A stretch of DNA of 64,000 nt from Capitulum mitella (GCA_030062745.1 CP099849.1:23734144-23798143), one strand, 5' to 3'. Positions 11,501 through 22,221 are shown, numbered from the stretch's first letter. Made by a program: numbers and translations. The notes: generated from the letters alone by a model not told the origin.

Positions 11501-14500
11501 CAGGTGGACACTGTGAAGCGAACCTGCATCAAGAAGCTGCCGCCGACGCTCTGCATCCAGCTGAAGCGGTTTGATTACGACTGGGAGCGGGAGTGTGCAA
11601 TCAAGTTCAACGACTACTTCGAGTTTCCCCGACAGCTGGACATGGAGCCCTACACGGGTGAGCGGGCCGCGTCATGGAGCGATTTCGGGCGCCATTTAGA
11701 CGGGCTGGCCGGAATGTTACTACGTCCTGGCCGGTTGGTGTAGCCGTCGGAGTCTTCCCTTGTCCTGACTGGTTGTTGCACCCTCTGGAAGGTGGCCTTG
11801 TCCTGGCGGGTTGGTGCAGCCGTTTGAGAGCCGCACAGTGTCCCATTGTCCTGGCGGGTTGGTGCAGCTGTTTGAGAGCCGCACAGTGTCCCATTGTCCT
11901 GGCCGGCCGGTGCAGCCGTTGGACAGCCGCACAGTGTCCCATTGTCCTGGCCGGCTGGTGCAGCCGTTGTACAGCCGTACAGTGTGCCATTGTCCTGGCC
12001 GGCTGGTGCAGCCGTTGTACAGCCGTACAGTGTCCCATTGTCCTGGCCGGCCGGTGCAGCCGTTGGACAGCCGCACAGTGTCCCATTGTCCTGGCCGGCT
12101 GGTGCAGCCGTTGTACAGCCGTACAGTGTCCCGTTGTCCTGGCCGGCTGGTGCAGCCGTTGGACAGCCGTACAGTGTGCCATTGTCCTGGCCGGCTGGTG
12201 CAGCCGTTGGACAGCCGTACAGTGTCCCATTGTCCTGGCCGGCTGGTGCAGCCGTTGGACAGCCGTACAGTGTCCCATTGTCCTGGCCGGCTGGTGCAGC
12301 CGTTGTACAGCCGTACAGTGTCCCATTGTCCTGGCCGGCTGGTGCAGCCGTTGGACAGCCGCACAGTGTCCCATTGTCCTGGCCGGCTGGTGCAGCCGCG
12401 GCGGTGTCCCGCGGCGAGAGATGTCTCCTGGGCTCCGGCAGCGGCGTGTCAGCGCACGCAGGAGCCGGCAGGTCCCGCAGCTGCCGGAGTCTGCGGCGCG
12501 CGGCCGCCGCCGTCCGGGGGCCGTGGTGTGTCCCTGCGCGGCGTCTCGGCCGTGTGGCCGGCACGAGTCGCCGTCTGACCGGCCCGCCGCTCCGCCCGTG
12601 TCCGGCAGTGCGCGGCCTGGCCCGGATAGAGGGCGAGCTGATCGACGGCGACCCGGAGGAGCTGACGCGCGACGTCTGCTCCAGCTACGAGCTGACCGGC
12701 ATCGTGGTGCACAGCGGCCAGGCCAGCGGCGGCCACTACTACAGCTACATACTGCACAAGTGAGCGTCGCCTCCGCCGCCGGCGCCGACCGGGCACCCTG
12801 TCAGCGGTGCGGGGCCGTGTGGTCCCTCCTCCCTGTGGTGGAACAGGAGGGACCCTGTCAGCGGGGCGGGGCTGTGTGGTCCCCCTCCCTGTGGTGGAGC
12901 AGGAGGGACCCTGTCAGCGGGGCGGGCTGTATGGTCCCCCTTCCCTGTTGTGGAGCTGGAGGGAACCTGGCATTGGGGTAGCAGCCACCTCCACCACGGT
13001 ACCGGTGACTTGTACGCTGCCCGAGACGGTGCCGCTGGCGGTTTGTCGGAGCGGCGTGCCGGCCGGTGTTTGACCGCCGCCTCTGTTCGGCCGCAGAAGC
13101 CAGGACGGCAGCCGACAGTGGTACAAGTTCGACGACTACGATGTCTCGGAGTGCCGCATGGAGGACGACGAGGAGATGAAGACCCAGTGTTTCGGCGGAG
13201 AGTACGTCGGCGAGGTGAGTTCAGCCGTGGCTGACGACCCCTCGGCGCGCCGCCGTCCGGTGGGTCTTCACTGTTCCGCAGTAGGACTAGTTGAACGTGC
13301 TTTGTCGATGTGATGGACTTGCAGAGACTCGGCGGGACTGTGGCTTTACCGTGACGATAGCGTGACTGAAAGCTGGTGCGGCTGCTGTCATTTTGTAAGT
13401 TTTGTGCTCCTGTCCAGCGCGAATGTTGGCGATTTTTGTAGCCCAGCGATTCGTTTTGTCTCGTGATGTCTTATTTGTTGGCAGGTGCCGTATGCCAGTC
13501 TCGTTTGTCGATCTTCATTGTTTCGCAGATGTGCCCGTTGTGCCGTTTATTTCAGATGTTCCCGGACGCCGCGTGCCTGTCGCACGATTTGATGGCCCGC
13601 CGTTCGCGCGCCGTGCGGCCCGCTCGCCGGGCGTGACTTTATTATGCCTCCCCTGCAGGTATTTGACCAGATGATGAAGAGGATGTCGTCACGTCGCCAG
13701 AAGCGCTGGTGGAACGCATACATCCTGTTCTACACCCGGACAGACACGGAGGCGGAGACGGCCGGCGAACCACGCACCGACGGTCTGCTCTCGCAGATGA
13801 AGCAGCTCTCGCTCAGTGAGTGTCGGCCGCCGTCGTGCCCGCCCGGCCGTTGCGTGTTTGCCGCGGCGCAGAGTGATACGGCGGGGCACGTGATCTGGGA
13901 GGTGCACGGCTGGTGTGCTGAAGGGGAGGTGAGGGCTGCTGCAGTGGTTGTAGGCCAGCTGCGGACCTCCGTGCGGTTCCGTGTTGCGCTCACTTTGCGC
14001 GTGGGTGTTCATCCGCGGCACCGGACCTGCGCAGAATCCTCTCGATTATGTCACAATCTCACCGTGAGGTGGTGAGCCTGACTGCTGCATTGCTGAGGCG
14101 GTACACGCGTCGTTGGTCGTGCTCGGCTCTGGTTGTGCGAGTCGGCGGTCGTCCGGGCCGCCGCTAACTGCGCCGTCTGCGGTGCAGACAACATGTGGTC
14201 GGTGTGCCAGATCAAGATGCCGGCGCCCATACAGCGCAGCATTCGGCGCCAGAACATCCGCTTCCTGCACACCAAGAACCAGTTCTTCACCGAGTTCGTG
14301 CAGTTCATCCGCAAGCTGGTGGGCTGCAACAGCGTGGGACCGCTGCCGCAGCACTGCAAGCTGGTCAGTGCCGGGATCGACCAGAGCTTGTGCGAACAGT
14401 GGGACGGTGTCCGGACGCTGCGGCCTGATACGGGGACGCCAGTTGTGTAGTACTGTGTTACCGAGCGTAATTTTTACTGGACCGCAGATGCGGACTGGGA

Positions 14501-17500
14501 CTGGTGGGGTGTGACGGCTTGAGGTGCCGTGGGCTTTGTTGTGGCCTCCCGTCAGCGTGCTGACTACTCCCACAGAAGGCCTGGCGTGGCGCCGGTATGG
14601 GCCTGACTTCCCCTGATTGGTCCCGATATCTCCCGCCGACTCGTGCCGCCTCTGGGTGTGACCGTGCCTGACCGGTGCCGCAGAGTGCCGAGGCCGAGGA
14701 GATGGCGCTGATGTCGGTGCAGCTGGCGGCACGCTTCCTGTTCACGGTGGGCCTGCACATGAAGAAGACGGTGCGCGGCCCCAGCGGCGAGTGGTACGAC
14801 GCCCTGCTGCCGCACCTGACGCACTCGCCGCGCGCCCGCGCCTGGCTCGCCCAGCACGTGCTCTTCGTCAACGGCAACAGGTGAGAGTCGGCCCTGCGGT
14901 ACCCTGTGCCCCCCCCCCAACTTCCCCTCTGTTGTGCTGTATTTTTCGGATACTGTCTCCATTTCACATTGTCTCTCACCCGTCTTTCGTCTTTTCGTGA
15001 GTTCTCCCTGTCCTTCCGTCTCTCTTCCCCTTTCTCCAGTTTGGTCTGGTCGTCTCTGTGCGCTCTCTTTCTGCGTCCTGCCATCCTGTGTTTTCTCCTC
15101 CCTGTTGTCCTCACCTCGCCTGCCCTCTCTGCGGACGTCATCAGAAGTGGGTGCCGCACATGGGTCTTCTGTTCGCGCCGGTTCCCACGGTGGCAGCAGA
15201 GCCAGGACGCAGATGTTGGGCTGCATCCCCTGTGGGGTATGTTCCATGCCTTCTTGACCAGGGATGTATGCCTTACAAACTGTCACCCATCGCGCCCCGT
15301 AAACTGCTGTCTACTGATGTCCGTCCGCCCCGTTGCAGCCGCTTCTGCGAGTACCTGCTGGAGTGTCCCAGTTCGGAGGTGCGCTCCACGTTCGCCAGGC
15401 TGCTGGTGCTGCTGGCGCGGCACTCGACCGACCAGCCGGCGCCGGCGCCGCTGCCGCCCGCCGAACCCAACGGCACGGCCGCCGTCGGTGAGCGCGCCGG
15501 GCCGCCGGCGAGCCGCGACCGAGCCGTGTCCGGCGCACGGTCATTCCAGAGGGCCGGGGCTGTTGGTCTGCACGTCGGCCGTGCTCAGAGGGCCCCGTAT
15601 GTGGAGTCGCTCAGTGGTTTCCAAAGGGTTGAATCTGTGAGGACTTGGACGTGTAATCGTGCGCGGAGGACTGGACGTGTGAGGTTTGGATGCCAAGTCG
15701 TTTTCAGAGGACCGAGCTTGCTGGGTGTGGACCAGCCTTGGACCCTTCTTGTTCTCCCAGTAGTTCTCTCTGTAGTTTTCTCTGTCGTAATTTCGTGGCG
15801 TCTCTGAACACACAGACCGAGGTTGTTTCCAGTCCTGGTCTGTGCGCTGGGTCCGCCGAGGGACGGCGTGCCGGGGTGGTGGTCGTGTGTCTGGAACCGA
15901 CCTCCGGCGTCTGGAGCGTGCCGCGCCGGCGGCGGCCGGCCGCCCTGGTCTGACAGCGGTTCCTTGCCGGCAGGGTGCGGCCCGGAGTCGGCCGGCAGCC
16001 TCTCCGAGGCGATCGTGCACGCCGTGCTGAGCCTGCTGAAGAAGGACGTGGCCGAGCACGGCCGCCACCTGCCGCAGTACTTCAGCTTCTTCCTCATGTA
16101 CGCCAGCGTCGGCGTCCGGGAGCGCACGCACCTGCTCAAGGTGAGCGGGAGTCGCCGGCGGACGTCGCCGCGGCGGCGGACGGACCGGGCTGTCCCGCCG
16201 TCGAGCGCTGGCCTGGGGCTGTGACGTTGTGCGGTCACGGGGCGTTTTTTAGGAGCACTGGCATCTCATTCGCGGCTGTCCGCGCGCCACGGACAGGGAG
16301 TCCGGCACGCGTCCGTCTCCGTGTATCGGCCCGTTTGCCTCGGTCGTGTTCTGGCGTGTGCCTGCCTTGGTCGTCGCTGTGCTGTGCCGGGCTCCGCCTG
16401 TGCCGCCGTGTGACCGATGCTGCCGCCGCAGCTGGAGATACCCGCCACCCTGATGCTGGTGGCCCTGGAGGAGGGGCCGGGACCGCCCATCAAGTTCCAG
16501 TACGCTGACCTCAGCAAGCTGTACCAGACGGTGTCGCTGCTCGTGCGCTGCTGCGACATCAGCGCCAAGATGAGCTCCTCGCAAGCGGTGAGGGACAGAC
16601 CCTGTGTGATTCGGACTGTTTTTGAGCGGTGTCCCCGTCTGCGGTCTGTGCGGTCCGGACTGTCTGTTGACTGCGCGGCCTCGTGCGGCCGGGGGTCGGC
16701 GTCTGCTCTGCGCCGACGTGGGACCCGGGCCGTCGCGCCGGCACCTGAGGGCGCGTGGCAGCGCCGCCGACCGGCGGACGCCGTCTGGCCGCGGTGACCG
16801 CCCCCTGCTTCTTGCGGGCCGATCCGGCCGGCCTGACTCCGTGCTCGTGCTCGGCAGGGCGCGGCGCCGCTGCCGAACCCGCACGGCGATCCGGACTGTC
16901 CGGAGCCAATCATGGCCATCCAGCCGCAGGTGGACGAGATCCTGTTCTCCCGCGCCAGGTCAGTCGGCCGCCAGGGTGACGAGGGACCGGCGCGGTGGTC
17001 TGTTAGGCGTAGTCAGGCAACTCCACCGGACGCAATAGGTGTCGTTTCTGCCCCGTCTGGTCAGTCATTTCTGTCAGCTGGCGGAGGAGTTGGAGAGGTT
17101 TGGCCCTTTGGGTGCTGGGGGGCCATTTGCCTGCTGTCTTGACTTGGACATTTCCGTTGTGAGGTTGGATAATTGACATGCCAGGAGGTCGTGCTGGAGA
17201 AGTGCTTGGTTAAGGTGTGTTTGGCAGCCTCTGGTACCGTACCACTAGGTTTCTTTTGTCGGTGTGAAGTGCCCGGTTAGCTCCAGAAATTTCTCTTTGG
17301 GATTCGAATTCCTTCAGACTCATTTTTAAAAGGCACCGACAAGCACCTGACCCAAATTTTTGCGAACGATGCGATCGCAATTCTGATTGATTCCTTTAGG
17401 GGCGAAGACATGACGACAAAAAGTTCAGCAGCGCATGAGTCAGCTGACATGGTCGCCTTCCGCAGCTACCTGAAGAAGATCATCGAGGACGCCGGAACGG

Positions 17501-20500
17501 TGGAGGAGACGGGCCACCTGCTGCGCTATTGCAGCTGGGAGAACCCGAGCTTCTCCAGCATGGTGCTGACCGAGCTGCTCTGGCAGATCTCGTACAGCTA
17601 CAACTACGAGCTGCGTCCCTACCTGGACTTGCTGCTGCAGGTGCTGCTCGTCGAGGACAGCTGGCAGACGCAGCGCATCCTCAACGCCCTCAAGGTACGG
17701 TTCGGCTGTCATCAGAACTCACTGGTGGTGCGCTGGGAGGGTCATGACGGTATCAGAGGTTATTATTGCCCATGCTGCGGTTGGAGGACACCAGTGGTCA
17801 TTGGAAGGCCGGTATTTGATGAGACGCAGATAGCCGTGGTGTTCCGGAGTGGTGCGCAGAACGACGCCGTAGCCGATTTGTGCGATGATTTTGACGTTTT
17901 CCACGCCATTTCGTGGCCAGATGGCACAATAATCCGTCATCACGACTCGGTGACTTCGTATTCCGGTCTGGGTCTGGCCATTGCCTGCCGCCTCTCGCTG
18001 GCCGCGACTGTCTCCGCGCCGCGCCGCGTCGCTCCGTCCCGTTACCCGGCCGGCCGGAGTCGCGTGGTGCGCCGTGCCCTGGTCCAACGGAGCCGGGATG
18101 GGCCGGTGACGCGCGCCGCCGCCGAGCAGGGCACGCAGGACGACCGGGACGGCCGCGAGGGACTGTTCGACACCATCCACCGCTTCCGGAACCACTACCA
18201 GAAGCGCGCCTACCAGTGCATCAAGTGCCTGGTGGAGCTGTTCTCGCGCTGTCCGGCCGGCCAGCGCGTCCTGCAGACGGAATTCCGCCGCAAGTGGTAC
18301 GACGCCGTCGACTGGCTCAAGGAGGAGCTGGACCGGGTGAGTGCCGCCCCGGACCGAGACGCCGCCCGGCGCCGGCAGCGGCGCGGCAGACGGCTGTCGG
18401 AGCCGGGCCAATGACGTGGCCGTGTATGAAGAGTGGTCCGCGATGCCCGGTCTTTCCCGGCCGTCGGGGTTGAAACGCAGCGTCCCGCCCGGGTGAGGTG
18501 TTTTGTGCGTTCTGTGCTGGAGGGGGCGTCACTTGCGTGCCGGTATCGCGCAGCTGTGTTTGGTGGCCGGTGCCGGCCGGCGGTGGACTCGTGGCGTGCG
18601 AGCTGCCTGCCAGCTGGCTCCGCGTCTGTCGGCGGAGACGGGCCCGCTGGAGGCGGTGGCACTGGCCGTGAACGGCGTGGTCGCCTAACCCCAGCATGTG
18701 CGGACCCGGCAGAGACCGTACCAGCCGACCCCGCAGTACGGCTACACCTGGTCGCCACCCACCCAGAGCAACGAGACATCCAACGGCTACTACCTGGAGC
18801 GCAGCCACTCGGCCCTCATGTGTCTGGAGAAGGCCGAAGAACTGTGTCCAGACGAGGTCAGTGACCTGCTGCTGCGGCGGATAAAGGTGTTCAGCATAGA
18901 CGATAGAGCTACTGCATCGTTTTATCATTAACAGCGGAGAGTCAGGCAGCAGTTTCAGTGATGTTCGGCGTCGTTGCTTCATTTCAACGCGCAAGTGGCT
19001 GTATAGGTGCCAACTGGTATTGGGGTGTTACGTGCTGGGTTTCCAGGGAGAATGACCTGTGCATCTGGGATTGTTGTGTACGGGAACGTGGCCCGTTGTG
19101 TGTCCGAATTTTGTGTGCGGGAGCATGACCCGCGGTGAGTCCGGGGTATGACCTGTGTGGCCGTGAGTGTTGTGTGTTAGGTCTTGTGTGTCTAGGAGCA
19201 TCACTTGCTGTATGTCTGTGAGCACTGTGCGCCTCCTTGTGTCTGGTATGTTTGGGAGCGGAAGTGCGAACCGCTGTGTGTCTGAGTGCTGAATGCGGGT
19301 GTATGACTGGCTGTGGGTCTGTGAGTGTTGTGACCCGCTGTGTGTCTGGAAGAGGTATCTGTGGGAGTGTGGGTTGCCGTGTGTCTGTGAGTGTTGTGTG
19401 TGGTGGTGTGGCCTGCTGTGTTTTTGTGAGTATTGTGTCCCAGATCCGACATCCCAGACGCTGTGTGTCTGGGAGAGGTATCTGTGGGAGTGTGGGTTGC
19501 TGTGTGTCTGTGAGTGTTGTGTGCAGAAATGTGTCCTGTGTGTCTGGGAGTGTGATCTGCTGTGTGTGAGTCTTGGGTGCAGATGTGTAAACCGCCTTGT
19601 GTCTGTGATTGTTGTGTGTGTGGATGTGAGTCTCTGTGTGTCTGTGAGTGTTGTGTACGGAAGTATGTCCTGTGTGTCTGTGAGTGTTATGTGTGGTGGT
19701 ATGACCAGCTGTGTGCCTGTGTGTGTTATGTGCGTGGTGTGACCTGTTGCGTGTCTGTGAGTGTTCTGTGCGCTAGTGTGAGCCGCTGTGTTTTGGAGTG
19801 TTGTGTGCGGTAGTATGACCTGTTGTTCGTCTGTAAGTGTTGGTAACGGTCGTGTGACCTGTTGTTCGTCTGTAAGTGTTGTGTGCGGTGGTGTGGCCTG
19901 TTGTTCGTCTGTAAGTGTTGTGTACGGTCGTGTGACCTGTTGTTCGTCTGTAGGTGTTGCGTGCGGTCGTGTGATCTGTTGTTCGTCTGTAAGTGTTGTG
20001 TGCGGCCGTGTGACCTGTTGTTCGTCTGTAAGTGTTGTGTGCGGTCGTGTGACCTGTTGTTCGTCTGTAAGTGTTGTGTGCGGTGGTGTGGCCTGTTGTT
20101 CGTCTGTAAGTGTTGTGTGCGGTGGTGTGACCTGTTGTTCGTCTGTCAGTGCTGCGTGCGGTGGTGTGACCCTGTTGTTCGTCTGTCAGTGCTGCGTGCG
20201 GTGGTGTGACCTGTTGTTCGTCTGTCAGTGCTGCGTGCGGTGGTGTGACCCATTGTTCGTCTGTCAGTGCTGCGTGCGGTGGTGTGACCGGCTGTGTGTT
20301 TCGCACCCGCCGCTGCAGCCGGAGGGTGAGGAGCCAGAAGAGGAGACGCCGCAGCGTCCGGGAGCCGGTGAGCCTGACCCGGCCTCTCCGGCCGCCGCTA
20401 CCCAGCCGACACCGCCACCACCGCCGCCACCATCTCAACAGCAGCCGCAGCCGCAGCTGCAGCCACAGCCGCAACCGCAGCTGCAGCCGCAGCCGCAGCC

Positions 20501-21111
20501 ACAACCGCAGCCACAACCGCAGCAGCCGCAGCCGCCGCAGCCGCCGCAGCAACAGAAGCCGGCCAGGTGAGCGTCCGGTTGACAGAGAACCGAGTCCAAC
20601 GAAGCTTAGAGGGGCGGTGACGGCGCGGCTGGAGGCGCTGCGCTCGGCGGCCGAGCGGGCCGCGGCTCCGGTATCTTGTCGCAGCGTGACCGGGCCTTGG
20701 CCGGCGGTGGTCGGGACTCATCCTGCGCGGACAGGTCGCTCCGGGGAAGCAGATGGTTTGCCCTGGCCCGGTGGAGCTGGGGTTTGGTTAACTCGTGGTG
20801 GCGTACAGCTGTGGTCGTGGTGTTTTGTGTGTGCTCTGATTCACGTGTGCCGGGAGAATGATTGCGTCGTCCTCAGCTGCAGTTTGTTGTGCCATCATAC
20901 CTCCGTGAGGTGCTCGAACTGACTGATTCCTGCCCGTGTTGCGTCCCTGACGCTCCGAATGAGTTCTTCGGGCGTCCCGCATGACGTTGGCCAGCTGATG
21001 AACTCGTCGCCAGTATTTTGGCGGCCTCGGCGGAGCCGGGCCTCTTGCCTCGCACTGACGGGCTGCTCCGCGTGTTGCAGCTTCAAGCCTCCGGATGCGA
21101 ATGACAACTGA
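734..21111 (+). CDS. USP9X (faf): USP9X / fat facets-type ubiquitin carboxyl-terminal hydrolase, 3' part of gene (37 exons)
   Basis: Multi-exon gene for a very large deubiquitinase that removes ubiquitin from substrates (family known from Drosophila faf and vertebrate USP9X). Exons read: 734-948, 1278-1392, 1687-1782, 2299-2507, 2806-3046, 3286-3492, 3924-4056, 4432-4550, 4666-4820, 5175-5280, 5818-5892, 6271-6439, 6799-6925, 7254-7407, 7593-7694, 7962-8069, 8528-8653, 8938-9064, 9414-9637, 10023-10177, 10523-10696, 11029-11170, 11504-11657, 12609-12759, 13097-13214, 13659-13815, 14188-14363, 14684-14880, 15339-15487, 15974-16140, 16432-16587, 16858-16958, 17466-17694, 18130-18336, 18713-18856, 20319-20566, 21081-21111. 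All introns are GT-AG and phases agree throughout, giving about 1,887 codons. The family protein is about 2,500 residues, so the N-terminal part lies before the window. Order and spacing of blocks match USP9X rather than USP24 or USP34. The final exon is the least certain. Confidence 0.95.
2806..3046 (+). CDS. USP9X (faf): USP9X ubiquitin-like domain exon
   Basis: An 80-codon exon beginning [13 protein letters not shown] and ending EIPAIRHET before a GTACGT donor. The pattern (beta strand, [14 protein letters not shown] helix, [11 protein letters not shown] strand) is a ubiquitin-fold and aligns with the internal ubiquitin-like domain that USP9X carries upstream of its protease domain. It is entered in phase 2 from exon 2299-2507 (AG + G gives Arg) and left in phase 0. 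It probably helps regulate protease activity or substrate handling, as inferred from the family. Confidence 0.9.
3286..3492 (+). CDS. USP9X (faf): USP9X linker exon with polyglycine tract
   Basis: A 69-codon exon, VLTAKL at the start and ENVLPGV at the end. In between is a GGC-repeat stretch (about 3330-3372) coding for a glycine run, followed by the strongly conserved [17 protein letters not shown] serine/proline linker also seen in USP9X. The glycine run is an insertion relative to the family pattern, and trinucleotide repeats of this kind are prone to length variation. GT donor at 3493 (GTGAGC). Confidence 0.88.
3924..9064 (+). CDS. USP9X (faf): USP9X exons 7-18: helical scaffold before the protease domain
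   Basis: Twelve exons from 3924-4056 through 8938-9064 (full list in the gene entry). Family blocks in order include [141 protein letters not shown] and TLIEMYY. Each pairs with the USP9X order and the phases agree. The segment corresponds to alpha-solenoid repeats, cytoplasmic in the known protein. The shortest exon is 75 bp (5818-5892). Confidence 0.92.
9310..9450 (+). repeat. Tandem duplication of the splice acceptor and start of the USP catalytic exon
   Basis: The stretch 9310-9375 (CCTCTGACCTC...CATCAGGTCGGCAGGAG...GTGGGAGTACACGCC) repeats with changes at 9380-9450, where it forms the real acceptor and first codons of the Cys-box exon. The upstream copy keeps a CAG and GTGGGAGTACACGCC but reads out of frame or into TGA. 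Confidence 0.7.
9414..13815 (+). CDS. USP9X (faf): USP9X catalytic (USP/C19 peptidase) domain exons 19-26
   Basis: Exons 9414-9637, 10023-10177, 10523-10696, 11029-11170, 11504-11657, 12609-12759, 13097-13214, 13659-13815. The Cys box [13 protein letters not shown] has the nucleophile codon TGC at 9509-9511. The His box [13 protein letters not shown] has its CAC at 12734-12736, and [12 protein letters not shown] follows as the third-triad region. Two CxxC pairs (CKQC near 10680, CDKC near 11155) form the zinc ribbon. [19 protein letters not shown] and [11 protein letters not shown] are near-identical to USP9X. No catalytic residue is missing, so an active deubiquitinase is expected. The intron before the His-box exon is filled by a 48-bp minisatellite. 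Confidence 0.97.
11796..12400. repeat. 48-bp minisatellite in USP9X intron 23
   Basis: About 13 tandem copies of a 48-bp unit (core CATTGTCCTGGCCGGCTGG then TGCAGCCGTTGGACAGCC and GTACAGTGTCC) between exons 11504-11657 and 12609-12759. Copies differ at a few fixed positions (TTGG/TTGT, CCGCAC/CCGTAC). Because 48 is divisible by three, several frames stay open for hundreds of codons on both strands; none is a gene. Confidence 0.95.
12796..12966. repeat. Three-copy tandem repeat, about 57-bp unit
   Basis: Three successive copies of CCCTGTCAGCGG(G/T)GCGGG...GTGGTCC...CCCTGTGGTGGA.CAGGAGGGA in the intron after the His-box exon of USP9X. It has no coding role. Confidence 0.85.
14188..18856 (+). 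CDS. USP9X (faf): USP9X exons 27-35: C-terminal helical region
   Basis: Exons 14188-14363, 14684-14880, 15339-15487, 15974-16140, 16432-16587, 16858-16958, 17466-17694, 18130-18336, 18713-18856. Recognisable blocks: IQLAARFLF-type ([15 protein letters not shown]), [92 protein letters not shown] and [16 protein letters not shown]. The exon at 18713 could also begin a few bases away, but the CAG at 18710-18712 keeps frame and matches the family sequence RPY...SPPTQSNET. The 17465 acceptor lies in an intron of 507 bp. Confidence 0.93.
19040..19800. repeat. Degenerate GT-rich repeat in USP9X intron 35
   Basis: Loose tandem copies of GTGTGTCTGTGAGTGTTGTGT with insertions, filling the left half of the 1.46-kb intron between exons 18713-18856 and 20319-20566. 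It grades into the regular 39-bp array that follows. Confidence 0.7.
19800..20295. repeat. 39-bp minisatellite with splice-site-like motifs
   Basis: About 12 copies of a 39-bp unit (TGACCTGTTGTTCGTCTGT, then AAGTGTTGTGTGCGGTCGTG). Early copies contain TCTGTAAGTG, a consensus-like 5' splice site on the sense strand. Copies after about 20140 read TCTGTCAGTG, which resembles a pyrimidine tract plus CAG acceptor. The array ends about 25 bp before the true acceptor of the Q/P-rich exon. Confidence 0.9.
20319..20566 (+). CDS. USP9X (faf): USP9X penultimate exon, glutamine/proline-rich tail
   Basis: The exon opens after CTGCAG with [18 protein letters not shown] and continues into alternating CAG/CCG codons (about 20430-20550) that encode a Gln/Pro-rich tract. 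Vertebrate USP9X ends in a disordered, acidic then Q/P/H-rich tail, so the position is right but this tract is longer and more repetitive. The exon ends at AG|GTGAGC; read without splicing, the frame meets TGA at 20568-20570, so an intron-retained form would simply stop after PAR. Confidence 0.8.
21081..21111 (+). CDS. USP9X (faf): USP9X putative terminal coding exon
   Basis: After a good acceptor (CGTGTTGCAG, 21071-21080) the phase-2 remainder of the previous exon completes a Ser codon. The frame then reads FKPPDANDN before TGA at 21109-21111. Acceptor strength, matching phase and an immediate stop favour it, but it is only 31 bp and not conserved in a way I can recognise. The alternative is termination at the TGA overlapping the preceding donor. 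Confidence 0.55.
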
Positions 21112-21850
21112 CGAAGTGCGCCCGCTGTGAACTCGCAGGCACTGAGGTGACTCGGCCGCGGCCCCACGCCTCCCTCGTCCTGCTCCCCAACACCCTGTCT
21201 GGCCTGTCTCTGTGTCGCTGTTCGTGGGGCCCCGGCCGCCCGCGAAGCGTTACTGTGATTTATGCCTTACTACCGGGCGGCGCAGTCCTGGCACCTTGTG
21301 GACAGTTTTGTAAGTCGTGCTTCGCTCCCGGACCGCGCGGTGCCGTGTCGATCGCTTCTAGTCCACGTGCGCGCTAGGATAAGGTGAGCGCGTCGAACAG
21401 TTACTATTTATCAGTGGTTTTATTGCGACGGGAGTAATATATTAGCAGTGTTGTTTGCCTGCAATATGGCGCGGACGGTGCTGTGAAGGCTCGGCGACAA
21501 CAATGGTGGTGAGAGAAAGGGAGAGATCCTGCGCACGTGCGGCCGGAGGTAGCGACCGCCCCTGGCGGCCCCGGCGGCGCGCGGTCCGTGTCGCTGCGAC
21601 CGATCGATACTGCTGCGATGCGTTGTGGTATTATGATAAATATCGTAGTTATAATTCTGTTGTTTTAGCCGGTTACTAAGGTTCCCGTGCTGCGGGACAG
21701 CGGCCTCAACAGAAAGTTTTGTTTGCGAGACCAGCCGCAGTGTGGCGCTAGTGTCTCACAATGGTCGCTTGTCTGTCAAGTTTTCTAAGCATTATTTTCC
21801 ATGAGTGAAAATGCTGTTCTAAATGAAAATAAATCTGTGTTATTTAGTTG
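21112..21850 (+). other. Probable 3' UTR of the USP9X gene
   Basis: Non-coding sequence between the proposed stop and the poly(A) signal. GC content falls sharply across it, from GC-rich near 21200 to AT-rich after 21780, as expected for a transcript end. No other gene is visible in it. Confidence 0.5.
21828..21833 (+). terminator. Poly(A) signal AATAAA
   Basis: Canonical AATAAA about 720 bp after the proposed USP9X stop, followed closely by a GT-rich stretch (TCTGTGTTATTT). It is the first such hexamer downstream of the gene on this strand that I noticed. Confidence 0.5.
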
Positions 21851-21953
21851 AACTGAGAGAAGCCAAATTGTCCCGCCCCCCTTCGCTAACGCAATGTTAG
21901 TTAAAGAAGCACTCCGATGCGTGAGTTTATGCTATCAGCCCAGCGAAATAATT

Positions 21954-22026
21954 CATGTACATTAAAAACATGAGTAGGTAAAAGGCCTGTCCTTCGGGCG
22001 CATTAAAGACATGAGTAGGCAAAAGA
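21954..22026. repeat. Short direct repeat
   Basis: CATTAAAAACATGAGTAGG at 21959 recurs as CATTAAAGACATGAGTAGG at 22001, each followed by (T/C)AAAAG. It is a 43-bp-spaced duplication in intergenic DNA. Confidence 0.6.
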
Positions 22027-22221
22027 AATATCCAGCATATCACCAATTCTTAGTTCGGTGCCGAATGACCTTGAAGTCGGTGCGCCCCTTAAGCCCCAAT
22101 ATCCAACCAACCAATTTTTAGCCATGAGAGCAAACGAAAACATGGTTAGTATATATGTAGATGGGTTGCCGATTTTCGTTATCGCGGCGTCTTGGCTGCT
22201 TCGGCGGACAGAGGTGTTTGA

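Noticed and set aside
11674-12981. 435-codon plus-strand frame and 300-codon minus-strand frames
   Set aside because: They run through the 48-bp minisatellite; frames stay open on both strands only because 48 is a multiple of three. The region is an intron of USP9X.
19773-20570. 260-codon frames on both strands
   Set aside because: Produced by the 39-bp minisatellite joined to the real Q/P-rich exon; only 20319-20566 has a splice-supported coding role.
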